The notes under the pieces are model-generated. The model saw only the letters and a program-made list of their open reading frames with translations. It did no database searches and was not told the origin of the DNA. Both the position numbers and the translations under genes were made by a program. Positions 1 to 9,560 of a stretch of 41,142 bases of DNA are shown piece by piece. Every line of letters begins with the position of its first letter. The first letter of the stretch is position 1. Origin of the DNA: Planctomycetaceae bacterium (GTDB lineage: Bacteria; Planctomycetota; Planctomycetia; Pirellulales; Pirellulaceae). The DNA is taken from assembly GCA_002726245.1 (NCBI GenBank), contig PBSM01000294.1, forward strand, positions 1 through 41,142, in the 5' to 3' direction.

Positions 1-20
1 AAATAACTGTCCGGTTTTCC

Positions 21-78
21 GTGGCGTAAGCTTCCAGCTTGCGATAATGCGGGTTCGCAAGCTGGAAGCTTACGCCAC
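21..78. repeat. Perfect 24-bp inverted repeat (REP-like, GTGG head)
   Basis: Arms at 21-44 and 55-78 are exact reverse complements around a 10-base spacer. Each arm is itself a small hairpin (CGTAAGCT / AGCTTGCG) preceded by GTGG. The unit lies about 55 bases before the first gene. It has no T-run, so it is not a typical intrinsic terminator; its layout is like a BIME made of two opposed REP units. Confidence 0.85.
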
Positions 79-133
79 TTATTTCTCGAACGATCCTTAT
101 CCGCAAGCCGTGCCTTTTGGCTGACCTTATCTG

Positions 134-835
134 ATGGCGAACGCCAAGACACCTGCCGCAGGCCACACGACTCGGCCGTTGAAGGCGTTTGTCAGTCGTC
201 TCGTGTTCGTCCTAAGCGTTAGTGTGTTCGTCGCTGGAGTAGGGCTGGGGGTTTATGAGTCGTGGTCCGAAGAGCGTCGCCTGCCACCGATCTACATCGA
301 CTACACCGACGAGATCGAGGAACTCTCGCAATCCACCGATTACGAGCGCACGATCGAAGAATTGTGGCTGGCTGCGAAGCTTGATCACTTTGCGCACCGG
401 CCGCGACACTTCTTCGATTTGTGTCGGACTGGTTTCCGTGCGAATGATCGGAAAACGATGCGTGAAGGCTTGGAGGGCTTGCGATTGCTGATGGAGACTG
501 GCGGCAGTGCGGATTCACGAATTCACTTCTATTTGTCCGTGGCCATCTCACTTCAGCCCGACGCAAACAAGGACGACCTCTTCGAGGCGTTGGGGTACGC
601 CGATCAGGCAACTCAAGAGCAACCTGACTTCGCCCCGGCGCACGTGCAACTCGGTCAGTTGTTTGCTATCCTCGCGGTCGGCGAGAACAAGCAGGTCGAT
701 GTCGTCGAGCTACAGCGAGCAGCGCTGTGCTGCGAAACGGCATTGGCCATCGATCCGTCCAACACGGATGCCGCCAGAACTCTCTCCGAGATCCAGCAGA
801 TTCTTCGATCCCTACCCTCGTCCGACAGGCCATGA
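134..835 (+). CDS. Membrane-anchored TPR-like protein
   Basis: 233 residues. A single hydrophobic segment at about residues 19-43 follows a basic start, so this is probably a type II membrane protein or has an uncleaved signal anchor. The rest is helical. Residues about 165-225 look like tetratricopeptide repeats (pattern AHVQLGQLFAIL, then ALAIDPSN, typical of the end of a TPR helix pair). TPRs usually hold protein partners, so a scaffold role outside the membrane is inferred. The stop overlaps the next ATG (ATGA at 832-835), so the two genes are probably translationally coupled and work together. No enzyme motif is visible. An ATG at 134 directly precedes the hydrophobic segment and is the natural start. 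Confidence 0.75.
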   Translation: MANAKTPAAGHTTRPLKAFVSRLVFVLSVSVFVAGVGLGVYESWSEERRLPPIYIDYTDEIEELSQSTDYERTIEELWLAAKLDHFAHRPRHFFDLCRTGFRANDRKTMREGLEGLRLLMETGGSADSRIHFYLSVAISLQPDANKDDLFEALGYADQATQEQPDFAPAHVQLGQLFAILAVGENKQVDVVELQRAALCCETALAIDPSNTDAARTLSEIQQILRSLPSSDRP

Positions 836-1893
836 AGAAGTCTCGAACGTCATCTATCGCATCCAGGCTTGCCGGCCGTACGTTCGTGCATCCCGTCTTC
901 GATTACCTGTTGATCGGTGGCGGAGCGAGTCTTGTTGTGGCGGCATTCGTGTACGCGCGGCAAGGCGAGGCGCTTATCAACATCGAGATGCTGCCGGTGT
1001 TTATTCTCTTTAGCAACAGTGCGCACTTTGCAGCATCGACTGTGCGGCTGTACACGAAGCCAGACTCATTCAAGTCGCTCCCGTTTGTGACGATGTTGCT
1101 GCCATTTGTCATGTTGGCTCTGCTGACGATCTGTATCACCTGGGCTAGACAATGTGGTTCGCACTTGCAGGCGATTTATTTGACTTGGTCGCCTTATCAC
1201 TACGCCGCGCAGGCCTACGGGCTGGCCGTCATGTACGCCTATCGCTCAGGTTGCACGCTCGGGAAGACGGACAAGCGATGGCTGTGGTGGGCGAGTATGC
1301 TTCCGTTCTTCTATGTTCTGATCTACGGTCGTGAAGGTGGCCTGCATTGGTTGTTGCAGACCTTCGTGGCCGAAGAAGGCATCGGGTACTTCTCGTGGTC
1401 GCCGGTGCTCAATTCGTTCTCGACGGTGCTTGCTCAAATCGCATTCTTGCTTCCCGCGTTCGCGTTTTACAGTATTGCTCGTGGCGAAGGTGGTAGCTTG
1501 CCCATCATCAGCATGCTGCTCATCGTGACCAATGGAATCTGGTGGTATCTGTTGCCAGCGCTGAACGCGTTCGCTTGGGCCACGATCTTTCATGGAATAC
1601 AGTATCTGGCAATCGTCCTCATTTTCCACTTGCGAGATCAGATGGGACGAGCGGGCAACCGGCACGGAGCCGCCTACCACGTCGCTTGGTTCTATCTCGT
1701 CAGCTTCGCGCTCGGTTATGGCCTGTTTCAGTGCTTACCATTTGCCTACCGTTGGATAGGCTTTGGCATGCTGGAAAGCTATCTATTGGTCAGCGCGGCG
1801 ATCAACATCCACCACTTCATCGTGGATGCCTACATTTGGCGATTGCGTGGAAGTGATAGCAATCGCCGGATCGTTGATCCGAGCTTGGCCTGA
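832..1893 (+). CDS. Polytopic membrane protein with intramembrane histidines
   Basis: 353 residues, starting at the ATG that overlaps the upstream stop; longer upstream reading is not needed. About eight to nine hydrophobic segments cover almost the whole chain. Histidines and aromatics recur inside or at the edge of these segments: H20 (FVHPVFDYL), H65 (NSAHFAAS), then WSPYHYAAQAYG, IFHGIQYL and, near the end, NIHHFIVDAYIWR. This spread of histidines resembles membrane metalloenzymes such as Brp/Blh-type or fatty-acid-hydroxylase-type proteins, but I cannot assign it to either. The coupled TPR gene upstream suggests a membrane complex. Function is unknown; the metal or cofactor idea is inference. 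Confidence 0.75.
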   Translation: MKKSRTSSIASRLAGRTFVHPVFDYLLIGGGASLVVAAFVYARQGEALINIEMLPVFILFSNSAHFAASTVRLYTKPDSFKSLPFVTMLLPFVMLALLTICITWARQCGSHLQAIYLTWSPYHYAAQAYGLAVMYAYRSGCTLGKTDKRWLWWASMLPFFYVLIYGREGGLHWLLQTFVAEEGIGYFSWSPVLNSFSTVLAQIAFLLPAFAFYSIARGEGGSLPIISMLLIVTNGIWWYLLPALNAFAWATIFHGIQYLAIVLIFHLRDQMGRAGNRHGAAYHVAWFYLVSFALGYGLFQCLPFAYRWIGFGMLESYLLVSAAINIHHFIVDAYIWRLRGSDSNRRIVDPSLA

Positions 1894-2004
1894 TTCGCCG
1901 CCAAGAAGCAAGTCGCGGCATCAACCCAACCACGGCCTTTCATCTTGTGTAGATCAAACAAATCAAAGGCCCTGGATAGCGACAGCGTTGGCGAGTTGAG
2001 GCAA

Positions 2005-2859
2005 TCAGAAGACTACATTCACCGCTTCATCATTGCGAATCGTTAGCTCGCGCCATTCGTACTTGCTCTGTCCTAACAAATCCATCGGCGGTTGGACGTA
2101 TCTGCCGAGTTGAGCGATGTCGCCTCGGTTGGGATCTTGTCCCGCGTTGCGATACGCGTTGCCAGAGACAACCAACACGAAGTAACGACCGGTGTCTGGT
2201 AATTGAACATGGAACTGTCCGTCCGCATCGACGCGTGTGTAGGCGCCTCCGATCGATCGGATGATCCGCAAGTTGTCGCTATCGTCTTGCGGGACTGGAT
2301 CGCCAGGTCGGAGACCTGCCACTTCCGCTTTACTCTCTCGCGACGGGCGTTCTTCGGTTGGGACGACCAGCACGATCGCCCCGTTGTCGGGCCGGTTCTG
2401 GCCGCTGCCGCCGGCGTATTGAACGAGTCCTGTAACGACACACGGTTGGGCCGGCAAATCGGCTACCTCCGTTTTGCCACTGCTGCCGATAAGAACGCCG
2501 AGCACGAACGAAGCCACGGCAACCACCGCCAGTAAGATGCCCTGGGCGTACAAGACGCTACGTGGAACGGCGACTCGATTCAAGTCCGTGACTCCGACAG
2601 CCGGCGTCGAGGAGGGCGAGTCGTCCGACTCGTAAACCCATTCGACTTCATCGTCGTAGACGACAAACTCAGAATATGGACTGCCGGCGGCATCGTCCTG
2701 CTCGTCGCCAATCTCGGGAGGCTCTTCGACAGACTCCGAATCCGACTCCGGAATAGTGACTCTCTCCTTGCACTTGGGACACTTTGCTCGCGCACCGGCC
2801 TTCCGCGAGCTAACGCTCAGACGTTGGCCACAGTGCTTGCAGGCAAAGCGAATCGGCAT
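2005..2859 (-). CDS. Zinc-ribbon membrane protein with Ig-like/regulatory C-terminal domain
   Basis: 284 residues from the ATG at 2859, chosen because MPIRFACKHCGQ is a common start of planctomycete zinc-ribbon proteins; an ATG 13 codons upstream is less likely. Residues 6-30 hold two CxxC pairs (CKHC, CPKC), a probable zinc ribbon. An acidic linker follows, then one membrane span at about residues 100-122 (GILLAVVAVASFVLGVLIG). The C-terminal 150 residues look like a beta-sandwich of the carboxypeptidase-regulatory-like kind (VTGLVQYAGG, YTRVDADGQFHVQLPDTG). This would place the ribbon in the cytoplasm and the beta domain outside. A possible surface or envelope role is inference. It converges on the upstream membrane gene. 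Confidence 0.75.
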   Translation of the reverse strand: MPIRFACKHCGQRLSVSSRKAGARAKCPKCKERVTIPESDSESVEEPPEIGDEQDDAAGSPYSEFVVYDDEVEWVYESDDSPSSTPAVGVTDLNRVAVPRSVLYAQGILLAVVAVASFVLGVLIGSSGKTEVADLPAQPCVVTGLVQYAGGSGQNRPDNGAIVLVVPTEERPSRESKAEVAGLRPGDPVPQDDSDNLRIIRSIGGAYTRVDADGQFHVQLPDTGRYFVLVVSGNAYRNAGQDPNRGDIAQLGRYVQPPMDLLGQSKYEWRELTIRNDEAVNVVF

Positions 2860-3152
2860 GATCGTATAGTCAGCAAGGAATTCTGAAGCACCCAGCATCT
2901 AGATTAGCAGACGCGCACAGGTCCGGCTAGAATTCACGCGCTGGCAGAACCGAAGAGTGGTCGTCCGGATTGTGCGGAGAATGCGGTGGAAGCATAGCCC
3001 TGCCTGTGCATCGCAAGCTCTGAAACACCCGGCCTTTGTGTTGACTCCGACCGCCCGAAGGTCACAATGAAGGGTGGCCAGTGACACCGTATCTCATCAA
3101 AGCCGGAACTCAGGCGTGCAAGGTGCCCGAGTCAAACGCTGGAGCCACGCAC

Positions 3153-5519
3153 ATGTTCTCTGTCGCGAGACCGAACCGACCCGGTCGTGTTGCCGCGTTC
3201 TTGTTCGCCGTCATGCTGGTTGGCGGTGATCCGCAAGCCGCTGTCGTCACGATGAAGAGCGGCATGCAGTTCGAAGGCAAGATCGCGGAGATGCGGTCTC
3301 TGAACGAGAACCCTTTGAACCCTGGATCTGGCGAAGGCGGGAAGCCGATCATCATTATCGACGATGGATTGCGGCGGACCTTCGTTCGCGAACTCGAAGC
3401 CGCCAACATAGGTGAGAGCCCTCCGGTCGCTGAAGAGAAGATCAAGATCCGCCAACAGATCGCCGATTCGGGGCAACGGGTCGTAACTGTTGGACCGATC
3501 TTGCGAGTGACGCGTTTCAATGAATTCGGACGTCGTACGTTCTCGATGCAAGGGCCACGTGGCCAGATCGACATCATTCAAGCCATCACCGAGATCACTC
3601 CGAAATACGTGCGTGTTCAAGGCCACCGTGCAAGTGGACTCGTTTGGGATATGCGAATCGCGACGAGTTCCGTGCCGCGAGACATTCTGACCTCGGTGAT
3701 CCGCCGCGAGATCGACAGCGAGAATCCAGACGATCGGTTACGGATCGTCCGGCTGTACATTCAAGCAGAGCGTTACAGCGATGCTTTGCTTGAACTCGAT
3801 CAGGCTATCAAGGACTTTCCTGATCTGAAGCACTTGAGCGACCAAGCCGATCGCCTGCGGCAATTACTCGCCCAAACATTGCTTCGCGAGATCGAACTCC
3901 GTCGCGACGCCGGCCAGCACCAACGAGTTGTCGCATTGTTGAACGGTTTCCCCGAGAAAGGGATCGCCGGTGTCACGCTAGAAACCGTTCGCGACACGTT
4001 GGGCGAGTATCAGAAGCGGGAACAGCAATACGAACAGATCCTGGAATTACTCTCGGCCACAATCGAACAGATTGCCGACGAGGCGACACGTGAGAGATTG
4101 AAGCCGATCTACGAGGAGATTCAGGCAGAGCTCAGCGTCCACACGCTCGTTCGCATGGCGGACTTCTTGCGTCTGTCGGACGACTCGTCGCTAAAGCCTG
4201 ACCAGAAGGTGTCTCTAGCCATTAGCGGGTGGTTGTTGGGAAGTGGCGAAGCGATTGACAACCTCGCTGTTGCTTCTTCGTTTGTCGAAGTTCGCAACGA
4301 AGTCCGCAACTATCTTCAGGCGACTCGGACGCACGAACGCGACGAGAGCCTTGAAAGGATGCGCGGTCTCGAAGGCGGCACACCGTCTTATGTCGCGAAA
4401 CTGATCGCGAACATGAAACCTCCCATCGAGACGCAAGCGAGTGAAACAGGCGTATCCGGATTATATGAGTTGACGGTTCCTGGCTTGGCTGATCAGGCCG
4501 CGTTCAGCTACTACGTACAGCTTCCACCGGAGTACAGTCCGTATCGGCGCTATCCTTGCATCGTCACACTCAACGGTGCCGGCTCGTCGCCACAACAACA
4601 GATCGACTGGTGGGCGGGTGGATACAACGAAGAAACGAGCACGCGACACGGCCAGGCAGCTCGTCGAGGCTTCATCGTTGTCGCGCCGAAATGGCAGAAG
4701 CCGCACCAGCGGGAGTATGAGTTCAGCCTGCGTGAACACGCGTCGGTATTGTTCTCGTTGCGGGACGCAATCCGGCGAATGTCGATCGATACCGATCGCG
4801 TCTTCCTCAGTGGACATTCGATGGGTGGCGACGCTGCCTGGGACATTTCGCTTTCGCATCCCGACTTGTGGGCTGGTCTGATTCCAATCGTTGCCAACGC
4901 GGATCGCTACATTCGCAAGTACTCAGACAACTGCCGCACGCTGCCCATGTACTTCGTTGGCGGCGAACGAGACGGCGGTTGGCTCAACGAGAACGGAACG
5001 GAATTCGATCGCTATCTTCGACGTGCCAAATACGACATCACGATCGTTCAGTACCTGGGCCGAGGGCACGAGCACTTCCAAGACGAGATTCAACGCATTT
5101 TTGAATGGATGGACCTGTCGTCTCACCGGCGAAACTTCTTTCCCCGTGAAGTCGAAGCTCTCACGATGCGTCCATGGGACAGTTACTTCTGGTGGCTGGA
5201 AATCGACGACATCCCGGCTCCCGCGATCGCGATCCCGGCTGAGGATCGCGAGCGGGATGTGAAGCCAATTCGAACCAAAGCCGAGATCCTCGACACGAAC
5301 CGTATTACCGTTTCCGCAAGGTCCGGACGCGGGACCGTCTGGCTTTCGCCGGAGATGCTGAGCTTTGAGCGCGAGATCGCCGTTAGTGTTAACGGTCGCA
5401 GTCTTCGGCAAGAGATCGCTGCCGACATCGAAACGATCCTCGAAGACGTACGCACACGAGGCGATCGTCAACACCCATTCTGGGCAAAAGCCGATTGGCC
5501 GGAGCGGCGTTCTCGATAG
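3153..5519 (+). CDS. Secreted alpha/beta hydrolase (esterase/peptidase type) with long N-terminal region
   Basis: 788 residues from the ATG at 3153, chosen because it opens a clean signal peptide (MFSVARPNRPGRVAAFLFAV); 24 upstream codons in the same frame carry no secretory signal. Residues about 40-450 form an N-terminal region with a helical repeat-like part (SDALLELDQAIKDFPDLKHL). The alpha/beta-hydrolase domain occupies about 455-690. It has the nucleophile elbow GHSMGG with Ser556 and a late His in GRGHEH (His639 or His641). The order suggests a Ser-His-acid hydrolase similar to the phospholipase/carboxylesterase and PHB-depolymerase-like groups. Substrate unknown; location periplasmic or outside. 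A beta-rich tail follows the hydrolase domain. Confidence 0.85.
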   Translation: MFSVARPNRPGRVAAFLFAVMLVGGDPQAAVVTMKSGMQFEGKIAEMRSLNENPLNPGSGEGGKPIIIIDDGLRRTFVRELEAANIGESPPVAEEKIKIRQQIADSGQRVVTVGPILRVTRFNEFGRRTFSMQGPRGQIDIIQAITEITPKYVRVQGHRASGLVWDMRIATSSVPRDILTSVIRREIDSENPDDRLRIVRLYIQAERYSDALLELDQAIKDFPDLKHLSDQADRLRQLLAQTLLREIELRRDAGQHQRVVALLNGFPEKGIAGVTLETVRDTLGEYQKREQQYEQILELLSATIEQIADEATRERLKPIYEEIQAELSVHTLVRMADFLRLSDDSSLKPDQKVSLAISGWLLGSGEAIDNLAVASSFVEVRNEVRNYLQATRTHERDESLERMRGLEGGTPSYVAKLIANMKPPIETQASETGVSGLYELTVPGLADQAAFSYYVQLPPEYSPYRRYPCIVTLNGAGSSPQQQIDWWAGGYNEETSTRHGQAARRGFIVVAPKWQKPHQREYEFSLREHASVLFSLRDAIRRMSIDTDRVFLSGHSMGGDAAWDISLSHPDLWAGLIPIVANADRYIRKYSDNCRTLPMYFVGGERDGGWLNENGTEFDRYLRRAKYDITIVQYLGRGHEHFQDEIQRIFEWMDLSSHRRNFFPREVEALTMRPWDSYFWWLEIDDIPAPAIAIPAEDRERDVKPIRTKAEILDTNRITVSARSGRGTVWLSPEMLSFEREIAVSVNGRSLRQEIAADIETILEDVRTRGDRQHPFWAKADWPERRSR

Positions 5520-5741
5520 GGAATGTAGTCCGGGCAGCCACAGCGTGCATGCGAAGTGCGATCGATCTGCGCCTCTTCCGTGCCGGATGCAGAACGCTTT
5601 CAACAGCTTTGGCCCCAACTCGCAGTAATCAGTTGCTGGGCCGACGCAGCATCCACATTATCGGTATACGGACCCCGACCGGAGTCAACGTAACGTAACA
5701 CGCGGATACCGAAGACCAATTCCGCTACCGTGACAAACTCG

Positions 5742-7826
5742 CTAGTTGTCCGCGGCAACCGCTGGCTTCAGATCCTTTGTTAGCAAGCAACCAGAAACCG
5801 CCCAACCCTCATCCACGGTTCGCACGTAAAACCCGGCTGGACCGAGGTAGCGGCGTACAATTTGATATTCCGGCATTTGGCTGCCATCGATCTGCTGCTC
5901 ACGCAACTCTTCCTCTTCGTCTTCATCCGAGGCAAACATGCGATTCAGCAACTTGCCTAGCACGGACTCCGATTCTGGCATCTTGCCGGCACGCATTAGC
6001 TCATAGGTCACTCGATAGGCTTCGTCGGTACGGGTGAAAAGTTGGAAGCTATCGCTGCCCGCTCCCAACTTCTTAAGGACTTTGGCCATCGCACCGTAAT
6101 CGGCCGCGTTGCGAAGCGAATCCGCTTCCGCGGGTGCCTGCAACACTTCAACGATGTAATCGACATGCGAAGCGATCAACAGATGACCGTTCGCGACCGT
6201 CACGGCTGAGTTTGGGATGAAAGGCTTGTCTTCTTCCTCCGCCACTGCCATCGGCTCATCGAAACCAAAGCCGTCATCAAACCCTTCGATCTTCACTTCG
6301 GGCGCTTCCGCGCCTTCGTTCTTCAGTTCCCAGATCACGTGCCCTTCGTGAATGCGTTTCTTCGCAGCGGGATCTTTCTCCATTGCCTTGTTGACCGTCT
6401 TCATGACCGTCGCCGCATCCGTTACCTCAATCGCAACCATGATCCGTTCGCTCTTCGGAGTGATCGGCAAACGGTAGTCGCTGATGAGCGTTGCACGTTC
6501 GCCAAGGTGCTGCGTGAATTCCTTTTCGACGTGGATCTGAGGACCATGCGGGTCGAGTTCGATATTCTTAATCACATCTTCGAAGACTTCATCGCCCGCA
6601 AGTTCGTTGACGAGCGTCTCCGCATACCAAAAAGCTTCCTTCATCTTCCAATTGAACGTCAGATGCGTCGCCAGGCCGCGGGGAATCCATGATTGCGGGA
6701 GCAGACCGTCTGTGTTCGGGAAGTCGAGCATTCTCGCAGCTCGATTATACTTCGTTCTCGCCAGATCGCCTGGCTTACGTTTAGCGGCAGGGGCATAAAA
6801 CAGCGAGTGGTATCGCACGTCATGCTCATCTGTCTTCAACGCCACCTTACCGCCCAGGCCCTGGATCGAGGTGAAGCCTTGTTTCTGCAGTACTCGCAGA
6901 ATGTTCGCGCCGCGACGCTTCCGGCCACCGTTGTAGGCTCGCAAGATTTCCACATAGCCGAATGGCTCCAGGAACCAATGCACATGAGGTATGGTCTCGC
7001 CAAACGCCTTGTCAGCCGCGCGCTCCGTCTCTGCAAACGCTGTTGAATGCGCCAACAAGCCGGTGCCATCCTCGGCGAAACGCGAGATAATGCCAGCTAA
7101 CACATCTTGCCGATCCGTCGTGACGAGTTGGTCTTCGTGAATGCAATAAAAAGCCGTGCCTGCAACTTTCTGGCCTTCCTGCAACGGCAAGATGAACTTC
7201 ACAACGTCAACGCCGCCGACTTGCAGTGATTCTTGTTGAGCGCCTTTTTCGACTTGATTCTTCGCGATCTTGGCAAGCAGATCGCGGGCTTCTGCCAAAT
7301 GCCCGGTAACATCGACGAGCAGGACAACTGCCGCTTGGAGGCGTCGCTCAGCATCGAGAGATTCCATCGCCTTCGCGGAAGCGTCGTTCTTCGCGGCTTC
7401 GATTGCCTCGGGTTTCTTTCCAGTTGCTTCTGCCTTTGCTACTGCTTCCGCGACGGCGGCATCGAGACGGCCTTGTGCGGCCTCGGCGTCCCACGGTTGA
7501 AGCAACGCAGCACAGACCTCGCCACCATAGACGCCTTCGAGATCCTCCCAACTGATGCCAAGCCGAGTATTCGTCTGGCTCAATTTGTCGCGGATCTGCC
7601 GCTGCAGATCCTTGACGAACGGCTCCATGTCGGGGTCGGCAACCAGCTTCCCAAGTTGCGTCTCGTTCCAGTGCTTGCGAAGAAAATCAACATCGGGAAC
7701 CGACACGTAAGCCTTTGTCGTGTCGGGCAGTAGTGTCTTGCTTGGCTTGGCTGCGTCTACCCGGATGTTAGTACAAACGGTAAGCAACAGAATGAGGACG
7801 AGTTTCTGATGGAGAGGTCGAGCCAC
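5742..7826 (-). CDS. Large secreted protein of unknown function
   Basis: 694 residues with a signal peptide (hydrophobic core LVLILLLTVCT, cleavage probably after VDA near residue 25). The mature part has no membrane span. It has Ala/Glu/Lys-rich helical stretches at about 120-190 (AVAEAVAKAEATGKKPEAI) and an acidic low-complexity part near 520-545 and 645-655 (EDEEEELREQ). The sequence contains pieces such as VPDVDFLRKHW and GHLLIASHVDYIVEVL that resemble DUF3352-like secreted proteins of planctomycetes, where substrate-free alpha/beta repeats are common; this assignment is tentative. It is transcribed away from the HD-domain gene from a shared 268-base gap. No catalytic motif is evident. 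Confidence 0.75.
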   Translation of the reverse strand: MARPLHQKLVLILLLTVCTNIRVDAAKPSKTLLPDTTKAYVSVPDVDFLRKHWNETQLGKLVADPDMEPFVKDLQRQIRDKLSQTNTRLGISWEDLEGVYGGEVCAALLQPWDAEAAQGRLDAAVAEAVAKAEATGKKPEAIEAAKNDASAKAMESLDAERRLQAAVVLLVDVTGHLAEARDLLAKIAKNQVEKGAQQESLQVGGVDVVKFILPLQEGQKVAGTAFYCIHEDQLVTTDRQDVLAGIISRFAEDGTGLLAHSTAFAETERAADKAFGETIPHVHWFLEPFGYVEILRAYNGGRKRRGANILRVLQKQGFTSIQGLGGKVALKTDEHDVRYHSLFYAPAAKRKPGDLARTKYNRAARMLDFPNTDGLLPQSWIPRGLATHLTFNWKMKEAFWYAETLVNELAGDEVFEDVIKNIELDPHGPQIHVEKEFTQHLGERATLISDYRLPITPKSERIMVAIEVTDAATVMKTVNKAMEKDPAAKKRIHEGHVIWELKNEGAEAPEVKIEGFDDGFGFDEPMAVAEEEDKPFIPNSAVTVANGHLLIASHVDYIVEVLQAPAEADSLRNAADYGAMAKVLKKLGAGSDSFQLFTRTDEAYRVTYELMRAGKMPESESVLGKLLNRMFASDEDEEEELREQQIDGSQMPEYQIVRRYLGPAGFYVRTVDEGWAVSGCLLTKDLKPAVAADN

Positions 7827-8094
7827 AGTGAATCTCCTGTGCGTGTTCGGGAGACGCGAGCGTTTGAGGTTTGGCGCGGAGAGGGTGGAGGGAGTAGCAG
7901 TTAATGTTGTATCGTCCGCGGAGGAACCTGCGAAACAGTTTAGGAATCTCCAATCGGAGGACGTTGCCTATCCCGCAAAGTTGATCATCGGCCGATTGTA
8001 TCCGTTTCTGGCAATATGGGTAAGTATCAAACTTGTTGTTCCTGGTCCTGTCCCAGTCCTGGACGATCGCGGCCAGCAGCGTGATAATCCGGGG

Positions 8095-9495
8095 ATGCGA
8101 GCATACCATCTAGAGAACCTAAGCCACGATGCCGTCCACGGTTACATCCCTTTCTGCTCGAGTGCGGAGCTGGAGGCAGGAGAGTTTTCCGAGCGACAGA
8201 TTATCGATCATCCGTGGATCCAGCGGCTCCGCCACATCCATCAATTACAGACCGCGTGGTGGGTTTTTCCGACTGCCGAGCACACCCGATTCCAGCATGT
8301 CTTGGGAGTCATGCACCTCGCCAGTCGTGCTGTCGAGAAGCTCTATACTAGTCTGAGCGACATTTGCCTAGATGCGCCGAGCCGTGGCTACGTTGAGTCT
8401 CTGATGCGGATGGCGGGTTTGTTGCACGATGTTGGACATGGACCCTTCGGTCATTTTCTCGACACTTATTTTCTGAGCGGCTTCGGCGAGACGCACGAGA
8501 CACTCGGAGCGCGAATCATCCGCGACGAGCTTGGCGAGCTGCTTCGCGGCATCCGTCGCAACCCCAACAGCCGACTTGAGGAGGGCGAAGAACTGGATCC
8601 CAACCAAATTGCCTGGTTAATCCAGCGGCCGCAATCGGAGGACGAAAGTGAACAGCCGAGATGGCTGCGTTTGCTCCGCAGTCTGCTCAGCGGAATCTAC
8701 ACGATCGACAACATGGACTTCGTGCTTCGCGACGCCTACATGTCCGGCTATAGCCGCGATGCATATGATCTGGAGCGGCTGTTGCATTACAGTTTTTTCA
8801 CCGAGCACGGGCTGACGATTCACGACCGCGGAGTCGCTGCGCTGGTGAAGTTCATGGGTGTCAAAGCTGAGCTGTTTCGTTCGATCTATTTTCACCGAAC
8901 CGTCAAGGCGATCGACCTCACACTCGCCGACATCTTCAAGAGTAGTAAGGACTATCTCTTCAAGGGGAATCCCGCCGAGAATCTAGCAGCCTATCAAGGA
9001 TTCACAGAGTCGTCGTTGCTCGTCGATGTCTCCCGTTGGTCCGACAGTAACGATCTCGAACGGCGTGAACTCGGTAAGCAATGGAAGCGACTTTTGTCGC
9101 GGGCATACACGTGGCAAATGGTTTGCCAGCGGATGCTTGTGTTTGAGGAGAGTGACCGCGAGGTCAGCAGCATCTTCAGCGATGGTGAAGTTGTGGAACG
9201 CAAAATCCGCGACCGGCTGTCTTCGGCGACTCACGACTTGCCGCTTCGAGTTGATATCGCCCGCCACATCCATCGCCCACATACGCATGGTCCGGCCGGA
9301 GGCCAGAACTTCCTCTACGACTCGGCGCGAGACCGGGTCCGACCGCTCACAACGAATGAATTGTTCAGCCATACTCCTGTCAGCCATCGGATCTGCCGAA
9401 TCTACGCCCACGACCAAGAGCATCGATCGGAGTTGACGTCCGCGTTGGACTCGTTGCTGGGCGGCAGGGGCGAAGATGATCTGACGAATATGTAG
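8095..9495 (+). CDS. HD superfamily phosphohydrolase (dNTPase-like)
   Basis: 466 residues from the ATG at 8095. An ATG 89 codons upstream is open but encodes no recognisable domain, while MRAYHLENLSHDAVHGYIPF is the usual start of this family (leading to a substrate loop and IQRLRHIHQL). Metal ligands of the HD fold are all visible: His63 and His68 in HTRFQH, His111-Asp112 in LLHDVGHGPFGH, and a later Asp in YTIDNMDFVLRDA. The family includes dGTP triphosphohydrolases and SAMHD1-like enzymes and YwfO-type proteins, cytoplasmic enzymes that cleave nucleotides. Exact substrate cannot be told. The gene is followed by a short TGACCAA-repeat gap and kdgK on the same strand. Confidence 0.9.
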   Translation: MRAYHLENLSHDAVHGYIPFCSSAELEAGEFSERQIIDHPWIQRLRHIHQLQTAWWVFPTAEHTRFQHVLGVMHLASRAVEKLYTSLSDICLDAPSRGYVESLMRMAGLLHDVGHGPFGHFLDTYFLSGFGETHETLGARIIRDELGELLRGIRRNPNSRLEEGEELDPNQIAWLIQRPQSEDESEQPRWLRLLRSLLSGIYTIDNMDFVLRDAYMSGYSRDAYDLERLLHYSFFTEHGLTIHDRGVAALVKFMGVKAELFRSIYFHRTVKAIDLTLADIFKSSKDYLFKGNPAENLAAYQGFTESSLLVDVSRWSDSNDLERRELGKQWKRLLSRAYTWQMVCQRMLVFEESDREVSSIFSDGEVVERKIRDRLSSATHDLPLRVDIARHIHRPHTHGPAGGQNFLYDSARDRVRPLTTNELFSHTPVSHRICRIYAHDQEHRSELTSALDSLLGGRGEDDLTNM

Positions 9496-9501
9496 CGCAA
9501 A

Positions 9502-9543
9502 TGACCAAATCCGAATGACCAATGACCAATAACTAGTGACCAA
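9502..9543. repeat. TGACCAA short direct repeats
   Basis: Four copies of TGACCAA start at 9502, 9516, 9523 and 9537 in the 65-base gap between the HD-domain gene and kdgK. The reverse strand reads TTGGTCA and would give an artefact peptide rich in LVIGHWS. The copies are too short and irregularly spaced for a CRISPR array; they look like a dispersed low-complexity repeat. Confidence 0.7.
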
Positions 9544-9560
9544 TAACAAAGGACAACTTC

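Noticed and set aside
7828..8094. Extended N-terminus of the HD-domain protein starting at 7828
   Set aside because: The 89 extra codons have no domain and overlap the divergent promoter region; the family start is at 8095.
8983..9549. Minus-strand frame with a LVIGHWS-like start
   Set aside because: The start comes from TGACCAA repeats and the rest is antisense to the HD-domain gene.
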